Origin: Acridotheres tristis
Taxonomy: Eukaryota > Chordata > Aves > Passeriformes > Sturnidae
Assembly: GCA_037013685.1 (NCBI GenBank)
Contig: CM072886.1
Span: 24,993,080 to 25,057,079 of the forward strand
Direction of reading: 5' to 3'
Length of the DNA: 64,000 nt
Shown here: piece after piece, positions 53,296-64,000 of the stretch
Layout of the letters: the number at the start of each line of letters is the position of its first letter
Position numbering within the stretch: position 1 is the first letter of the stretch
Notes under the pieces: generated by a model
Database searches by the model: none
What the model was told of the DNA's origin: nothing
What the model saw: the letters and a program-made list of their open reading frames with translations, nothing else
Position numbers and translations under genes: made by a program

Positions 53296-56169
53296 TTTAC
53301 AAACTGAACACCTTCCATTCTGTCATAACTGGACATGAAAATGAAATTAAGATATGTAATACCACACTATCTTCATCCTCCTGCTCCTCTAGGATTTTTG
53401 TAATTGACTTTATTGGTAGGTGAAAATTCAGCCCACAAACTGATTGGGAAAAGTTCATGCATTTCCTGTGTACTTGAAATCTACAATTTTACACTTTTCC
53501 TTGACTATACCTTTGGAGCAGTCTACTTCTGGAATTAGCTGTAACTCAGACAACACCTTATTTTCTTTCTTATTTTCTTTAACCACCTCTAGCTCCAGCT
53601 ATAGACTTTTGCAGCTTTGCCTGGCCTCAGCATCCAGGCACCAACTTCTGCCTGAACCCCACAGGAAAAATGTTGCCTCCTTGCTAGGTTTTGTTATGTC
53701 ATGCTGAGCCAGATTTTGGGTGGCATCAGATAAAGCTGGTAGGTGACTTGTTCAAAACAACAGGATGAGAAAGTTCTGAGAGTGTCAAGTAGAGATGAGG
53801 TGTTTCACATGGTAGAAGATTCATATAGAAGCAGAGAAGCACTTGTAATTTATATTTATTGAGAATGAATAAATTCATAGCCACACCCCCAACTTAAGCA
53901 GTCTTTGATCTGCAAAGACTTGAAAATGAAAAAGATTTTCTGGTACAAATAGTATATTCTTCCCTCATTTTGCATTCCTTGATAAAATCAACATTTAGCC
54001 ATTATTGAATGCATGGTTCAGGACCAGCGGGACTTCCATTTTGACTTACTAATTCTTTCAAACTCTTAAATTAAATAGACAATGGCAATAATTACCTTTT
54101 TTTTTTTTTTCTCTAAAAGCTACATATCTGGAGAGAAAACAATGAGTTTTCTCCTTTGATAAACAAAAGTGACAGCAGTACCTGTCTTCTCTCCTGCTTT
54201 CCAGGAAAAGGGTGGAACAAACTGTAGGACTGGTTTTCACCACTTCCTCTTGTGGTTCCATGATTTTGGTTCTTGGTTCAAAGGTCCCACTCTTCCCTAG
54301 GCAGATAGAGGAGCCTGGATGTTTAATTTTGAGTCAGATTTCCACTCTGATAGGTTGTGAAAGAATAAAGAAAATCTTTATATATATCTGACTGTCACAG
54401 GGGAGAAGGCAGCACTGGCAGAATGAAGCAGAGAAAAGGAGGAAGAGAAAAATATCCATTAGGGCACTGCTACTAAAAGAAATGTCTCTGTAATTATAAA
54501 GTATGATTGATTTAAAGTACCTGTCTATCCTAGATGACTAAAGACTTTTTAAAAGCCTGCTTACTAAACAATTCTTTTAGTCACTAGTGAACCAAACACG
54601 ATCAAGAAAACTAAGTTTTTGGATTCTAAATACTTGTGAAAATTTTTCATGTTATTAAATCAAACTCAAAAGATAACAAGAGTAGTACAAATCTACACTG
54701 TTTCTTACAGGAAACCTCCAGATGGGGAATTTCTATATCTAAAAGGAAGAGCAATACTAGCAAGTGTGCATGCCTATGAGTACCACATCACTTCAGCTTC
54801 TGCATGCTTACAGACATATAGGGAGAAGTGCACTTCAGCAGGACTAGAGAATTTCAGAAGGCATTTACACAGAGCATTCATTGCCCTGCTTCCAGTCTAC
54901 AGCCCTTGGGTTGTCTCCACAGAATTGTCTCCAGGGCAAGTTAAGCACCATAGGTCAGATTATTCTTGGCTGCTAATGGGTGACTAGGTGAAGAGCATTT
55001 ATTCAATTTGGAAAGTTCATCAATAATTAATGGCGGTAGAAGACACAATCCATTCTGTTTCTCTCTTGATCATGAAATAGGCCTAGAATTCCAGGTGAAT
55101 GAATAGATCAGTGAATCCCACTCAAGATCATGGACTGGACTGGCAAAGAATATGATACCTAGTAACTGGCAGGCCACCAGCTTTTTTCATCAGTTTATTA
55201 TCATTCACAGGGCTTGTTGCAGTGTCACAGCTTAGCCCACAGTCCAGGAATGCAAGCGAGAGGAAAGAAAACTCTAATTCTTGAGGATTTTTACTGGGAC
55301 CAAACACTTAAAGTGCTTTACCATCTTTGCATTTCCTGAAAATTTATTTGAGACTAGCTAGTTTTCAGATTTATTTATAACAGGCAAATTACATTGTGTA
55401 GAAAGCATGGTAAAATTGTTAATTTTACTGGCTTTTTTATTTTGCAGAACAGCCATTCCAATATCTTAATATTTTATGATAACAACTGTTAAGAATTACA
55501 ATGCACCTAAACAAAGCTGTGTTGCTACTGTTTTATTAGTACCCTCATCTTTCTGTGGGTACAAATTTTCTAATTAGTTTTTGATTGTTAGTAAGATCTC
55601 AAGGAGATATCAACTGATATAGGCACTGCAGTTTCAATGATGTTACATTTCCCTGAATTTATATCAGCTGTTGTCAGTTAAATTTATATCAACATCTTGT
55701 CTCGCATAACTGCTGTTGTGTGAATGATGAAAAAAGCTCAGGTAGCTATATTTTGTTTTAACAAGGGCCATTTGAAGCAAGTATGATAGCTCATAGATTA
55801 AAACCAGAAAAATACAGAATTTAAAGCTGAGTTGAGCACATTTAATAGAAGTATTCTGAATTTTGTGACTCCTAAGGATGTTCTATACAAAAATTGCAGT
55901 AAGAGTGTATGTTAAGTTCAATTTTTTAACCTAAAGATAGTATAAAATAAAAATTACATTCCCTCTTTTTTCTGTGTGACAACAAAGTATCACTTAAATT
56001 AATCACTTAAAATGAATGATCCAAAGTGATTGCTTTAGAAAATATTATTGAAAACTTCAGATGCTCCTTTTCTGTAGTAAATAATCAATTCAGTGCTGTT
56101 TTATGACCAAACCCAAATAAAATATTATGAATTAGTAGAGACAAAAGACTGAACAAATAATGGAAGGTC
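53296..56169. other. Intronic, no gene recognised
   Basis: AT-rich sequence with a 14-base T run at 54097-54110. A 112-codon ATG-started + frame at 54649-54987 has no recognised family and no supporting signals, and its length is within chance range. Confidence 0.5.
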
Positions 56170-56700
56170 ATATTTGCCATCATACAGGACCATGGTTCTG
56201 CCACATCCTGAATACTGTGTACCATTCTGGTCTCCTCATTTTAAAGATAGGACTGGGAATGGAGAAGGACAAAAAGGAAATTCAAATGTAAAGGTATAGA
56301 GTAACTTCTGTATGAGGATTATTTGCATGATTCAGGAGACTGTTAGGGCTGGAAAAGAGATATTTACTCTTATGAATGGATATGGTTGAGGCATGTACTA
56401 GTCAGCTAGAAGGAGGCTTCCTCATGCAGTTAGTAATCATCAAATTTTCCACTCAGTGGTATTTATAGAAAAAATGTTTAAGGCATAGCAGCAAATAAAA
56501 GTAAGGAGGGGTGTGGGAAATTTGGATAGAGACAGAATTTTCAGTCTGAAAGGTTCTCCAAAGAAGGTGTCAGGAACCAGGTTCAAAACAAATCATAGCA
56601 GGAAACAGAACTGTGGAACTCATTGCTGAAGTATCTTATGAATGTTGAAAGTTTACAAAGGGTTAAAGTGAACAAATGCACAGAAGATCAGTCTGTTTAG
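56170..56700 (+). mobile_element. Ancient CR1/L3-like LINE remnant
   Basis: 56201-56251 reads PHPEYCVPFWSPHFKDR, close to the C-terminal reverse-transcriptase motif of CR1-clade LINEs (RPHLEYCVQFW..). Further along come GGGCTGGAAAAGAGATATTT near 56347, CAGGTTCAAAACAAATCA near 56579, and CTGTGGAACTCATTGCTGAA near 56612 with AAAGTTTACAAAGGGTT near 56649. They occur in the order expected for the 3' part of such an element. It is far more decayed than the CR1 at 7787, so it is probably much older. The boundaries are approximate. Confidence 0.75.
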
Positions 56701-56718
56701 AGTTAATGAAACAGAAAA

Positions 56719-56789
56719 CTCATTTGTTCCTTCAGTTCATAGACTTCTATAAATGATAGCATAATATCTTAAAATTGCAAGAGAAATAA
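56719..56789 (+). repeat. Copy B of an unclassified ~70-bp dispersed repeat
   Basis: The partner of 53221-53295. It begins about 20 bases past the recognisable end of the LINE remnant at 56170-56700, so it may be that element's own 3' end or an independent insertion. Confidence 0.72.
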
Positions 56790-58699
56790 TGAAACAGAAA
56801 ACATATACAGAAACAATATCTAGCAGAGGAAACTAGAATTGTTGGATAGCTGGGAAGAAATTAGGGGTCCAGAATATGCTTGCCATGCTCTTGCTCTTCT
56901 CCAGACATCTCTTATAGTCACTATTGGAGACAAGATGATTTTTCTAAATGAATCTTTGTTTTGATCCTGCGTAGCCACTTTTCAGTTCTCATTTGACATA
57001 GTAAATCATGAGTTACTGTTCTGTTTGTAAGACTCATCTGAGTCTGCAGATTTTTTGAATGCCCAGTATGCATTCTCATTCTTTTCATGTTATGCAGCAA
57101 AAAGGCTTGTAAATTAAAATCAGAGAGGCCTGTTTCTCTGAAATATCCATGTATATGTTTTTCTTTGTACGTCCTTCCTTTCCAAAGTGTCCATTTAAGA
57201 GGTACAAGTCCTTCAGTGTGTTTTACTCTCTCCCATTATAATATCTCCATTAATTTGCATTCTCTGTTTGTTTGTTTGTTATTAAATACCTGTAGAATAT
57301 TGACTTTGACTTTTCTGGAAATTATTCACTGAATAAAATATTTCCATGCCACTGGTAACTTTGCACAATGTGTAGAAAGCTGCAGGAAGAAAAAATGGAT
57401 CTAAATGGAAGAGTAAACTTGGTCTTGTTTTCCCTCCACCCATTGCATGACAAATATAAGGACTCTGGATTCATTGCCAACTTTCTGTTTGCTGCCCTGC
57501 CTTGACAACGGTCCAACTTATTGTGATGTCCATCAATACTCTCCTACCTCTCTTGTACCTGAGATATCTTACTGAGGAAAGAAAATTCTGAATTCTTTTA
57601 TTCAGAGCATTTGCAAATACAGTGCTGCCAAATTCTTATAGTGCTATGCCAATAAAAACAGTCTTGGTTTTTGATTAGTTATTTACCTGAAGAGAGAGAT
57701 TTTCCACCTTGAGTATTAGATTGTTTGTTTGCATTTTCATTTGCTCTCAAGTAGTCATATATTCAGAGGAATAAATACATAATTTCTAAGCCAATACTGT
57801 AATTATAGGTAATGAACTGTAGTAGAGCTAGAATAAAAGGAAAAGAGTGAGAAATCAAGATACATTCTTTGCCTTTTTGAATTACTATTTTTTAAAATCT
57901 CAAATCAATAAGTCTTAAATTAATGTTAATATACCTATGGTTGATTTTACATTGAGAAGAGGACCTAAATCACCACTGAGGACTTCACGGTTTCATGAAA
58001 TTCCTTTTAAACTTCATTTTCTCTGCTCCAAATGTTAAGGTTTGACTTGACAAAGCATTCAGGGCTCAGTGTCTCGAAAGAGAACTCCCAAATTTCTGAG
58101 ATAAATAAAGTGCCTATCCTTTAGGAAGTCCTAAAAGAATGACATATATTAAAATATGCTTAATGAAGCTAAAAATTGAAAAAAAAATCATCATCCTCAA
58201 AACATAGGATACAAAATGAATGGAGTATTCTATTTTAATAGAATTAAAAAATTAATTACAGATCAATTCCTGTGTCTTTTTAATGATTCTTTAGGATATT
58301 GTGCCCAATGAAACCACTGTCTTTCCTTCTTCAAAGAAGAAGTAGAAGAAATGGAATAAAATTTTGTCAGTATTTGTTGGAAAAGAGTTGCCAGGCAGTA
58401 GTAAAAACTCTTGGTACCTTTTCAATATCAGTAGCCTTTACTAGATAGTGGAAATTAATACTTTCCAGTAAAAGTTCAAGACCAAACCCAAATGTCAGTC
58501 TGCCATGCTTAGTAAGTGCTTTTCCAATGCCACTTGTAGTACTAGATATGCGTTTCTAAATTTTTTTTGTTCCTTGCTATTTTTCTATACAAACATTTCT
58601 GCCATCATCATCATTTAGAGCCACTTCTGGCTATGCAGTCATGGAGGAAATCCCCCTACTCAGCCCTTTTGCAGCACTGATTTATTGCACTGCAGTGGT
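56790..58699. other. Intronic, no gene recognised
   Basis: AT-rich, with a short TTTG run near 57265-57280. Nothing else was recognised. Confidence 0.55.
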
Positions 58700-58990
58700 G
58701 TTTTGGGTTAACACCGGTGAGCAGCTAAGCACCTCACAGTTCTTTGTTTACTTTCCCCCTTTCCCCAGTGGATCGGGGAAGAGGAACAGAAAAATAAAAA
58801 CAAGAAAACTTGGGAGTCAAGATAAAGAAAATTTAATAACTGAAGGATAAATGGAAGAGGTAGAAAGAAAACAAACCAGAACAAGTGATGCAAAGGCAAC
58901 ACTCAACTCACAACCAACTCCAGTGGGTAGAATGATGACCAACCTGTTCCTAAACAAAGGATGGCTACCTCCTCTAACCCCCCCACTCTT
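58700..58990 (-). mobile_element. Endogenous retrovirus solo LTR fragment (minus orientation)
   Basis: The + strand shows GGGTTAACACC, CAGCTAAGCACC, CCCCAGTGGATCGGGGAAGA, a motif like GTCAAGATAAAGAAAATTTAAT, and AACAAGTGATGCAAAGGC. This is the same general LTR architecture as at 14363 but a different, more A-rich subtype. The rest of the LTR is missing or too diverged. No internal retroviral sequence lies beside it. The boundaries are approximate. Confidence 0.72.
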
Positions 58991-62910
<3,920 letters not shown>

Positions 62911-63387
62911 GGACCAACTTGTGTCTGAGACTGAAGCCTGGGGAATAAAAGAGGTCGAATGACGGGGCTGTAACCTCAAGGAGGAAGGCCACATCTATTG
63001 CCTGGAATGTGTCTACCTGCTGCTGCTGATGTCAAATGGCTGCAAATATGTTAGTGGAAAACAACCTAATGTAATTTTTGCCCAGTCAGCTCCTTGTATC
63101 AATCTAGGTGTAAATCACTATGGATTTGAAATAAAACCATACACATACATAGAAACACACACACACTTTTCAGTGCACATTATTGAGATTCCTGTTAAGA
63201 AATCTTTCATTGTCTGATATCTAAGGATTCAGCATAACCTATCGTCAAGCAAAATGGATTAACTAGACAGTACAAGGTTTCTAACACAGACTGTTATGGA
63301 AATCTCCTTGAATGTCCTTTGAGTACATGCCAATCAATAATCCCCACTCATGCATTCTACTGCTTGGAGTAGCTGTACTGGTAGCTG

Positions 63388-63407
63388 TACAGTATTATTA
63401 TACTGTA
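63388..63407 (+). repeat. Perfect 8-bp hairpin in the NXPH1 3' UTR
   Basis: TACAGTAT, loop TATT, then ATACTGTA, just after a duplicated GTAGCTGTAC-like motif (63368-63390). It could form a small stem in the mRNA. Confidence 0.75.
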
Positions 63408-63819
63408 GGAATATATACTTGTTAAAATGGGAAAAAAGTGTGTTTAGAGTTCAGTATTCCGTATTATATGAACCCAGCAAAGTGTCATGACTTTTGCCAG
63501 CACACAGTAGGCACATTCAAGGTAGTGTTGGTGGCTCTTTTTCCAAGGAGCAAGCCTGTTTCTAGTAAAGATGGGCAAACATTTGGAATTTACATGTGAG
63601 CAGACATTCTGGTTTAATGTTTCTCTGACTCCTTAAGCTCTGATTCTTTAAACTTGTTTGAGTTTAGGCCAGCTAAACTACTTATAAACTGGAATTGATC
63701 TCTAAGAAGGAAAATGCCTGGTGGAGAACATGTAAGTTATAAGTGGCTGTCTTATCTTTATTACAAAATATTGTAACAAATTCAATATCCTAGTCTTCAT
63801 TTGTATGAATGGTTTGTAT

Positions 63820-63827
63820 TGTACATA
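63820..63827 (+). promoter_or_regulatory. Pumilio-type element in the 3' UTR
   Basis: TGTACATA matches the UGUANAUA consensus bound by PUM1/PUM2, which usually lower mRNA stability or translation. The match is exact and in transcript orientation, but an 8-mer can occur by chance. Function is inferred. Confidence 0.45.
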
Positions 63828-63948
63828 ATTTAACCAGTGTTATTTGAGCTGCTTATTAATATTAACTTGTAATTGTCTCTCTGCTTGTTATTGGTTAAAA
63901 CAATCAAGGAAATGAGGAATCCATTTTATCAATGTAGCTGTAAACTCC

Positions 63949-63954
63949 ATTAAA
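63949..63954 (+). terminator. NXPH1: Candidate poly(A) signal ATTAAA
   Basis: ATTAAA, the commonest variant hexamer, lies about 1.04 kb past the stop codon. Only 46 bases follow it in the window, so the downstream GU-rich element cannot be fully judged. AATAAA at 63130-63135 is the main competitor. Confidence 0.4.
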
Positions 63955-64000
63955 AGACAGAACTATGTACAAAGCATTTATTCAGCTAAAGTATTGTTGA

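Larger units (their letters stand above)
62911..64000 (+). other. NXPH1: NXPH1 3' UTR (runs to at least the window end)
   Basis: The sequence after the TGA is noncoding and AT-rich. It has AATAAA at 62944-62949 and 63130-63135 and ATTAAA at 63949-63954. The first lies only about 35 bases after the stop, so use of one of the later signals is more likely. A short CA run lies near 63155-63167 and a perfect 8-bp hairpin at 63388-63407. The true cleavage site cannot be fixed from sequence alone and may lie beyond the window. Confidence 0.75.

Noticed and set aside
54649..54987. 112-codon + strand frame starting at ATG
   Set aside because: No recognised family, no splice or poly(A) context, and a length expected by chance.
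14363..58990. A single 44-kb provirus bounded by the two LTR fragments
   Set aside because: The LTR fragments differ in subtype, the distance is far too great, and no retroviral genes were recognised between them.
62944..62949. AATAAA 35 bases after the NXPH1 stop as the main poly(A) signal
   Set aside because: It would give a very short 3' UTR. Vertebrate neuronal mRNAs usually run longer and later signals exist, so it is noted only as a possibility.

Overview
The window looks like nuclear DNA from a bird, probably a neoavian and perhaps a passerine. It is AT-rich and gene-poor. It carries 5'-truncated CR1 LINEs of avian type and two decayed solo LTRs of a kind common in bird genomes. Its one recognisable gene end encodes a vertebrate neurexophilin. 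No prokaryotic operons, rRNA, tRNA or CRISPR structures were seen.

Layout: almost the whole window (1-62148) reads as part of one very long intron on the + strand. At 62149 a long polypyrimidine tract and AG acceptor lead into the last coding exon of NXPH1 (neurexophilin-1), which runs to a TGA at 62908-62910. A 3' UTR follows to at least the end of the window, with candidate poly(A) signals and one Pumilio-type site. This exon encodes 253 residues: all of the secreted protein except roughly the N-terminal signal peptide, whose exon lies upstream of the window or was not recognised in it.

The intron holds: a CR1 LINE in minus orientation (about 7787-8590) with an internal AT microsatellite; a short CR1 3' end (10481-10607); LTR fragments at 14363-14600 and 58700-58990, both in minus orientation; a scrap of LINE reverse transcriptase (about 40340-40449); and an older CR1/L3-like LINE remnant on the + strand (about 56170-56700). 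A roughly 70-bp repeat of unknown family occurs at 53221 and 56719. A strand-asymmetric block at about 33930-35990 reads on the minus strand like a decayed intronless coding sequence that I could not identify. The rest is simple repeats, a few perfect short hairpins, and some GC-richer islets that may be regulatory or noncoding exons.

Most open reading frames of 60-130 codons here fit chance expectation for AT-rich DNA. Several, including those at 45091 and 12551, begin at GTG or TTG rather than ATG. They are not called as genes. I found no clear new biological system. The most worthwhile leads are the minus-strand coding fossil, the unclassified repeat pair, and the perfect hairpins.
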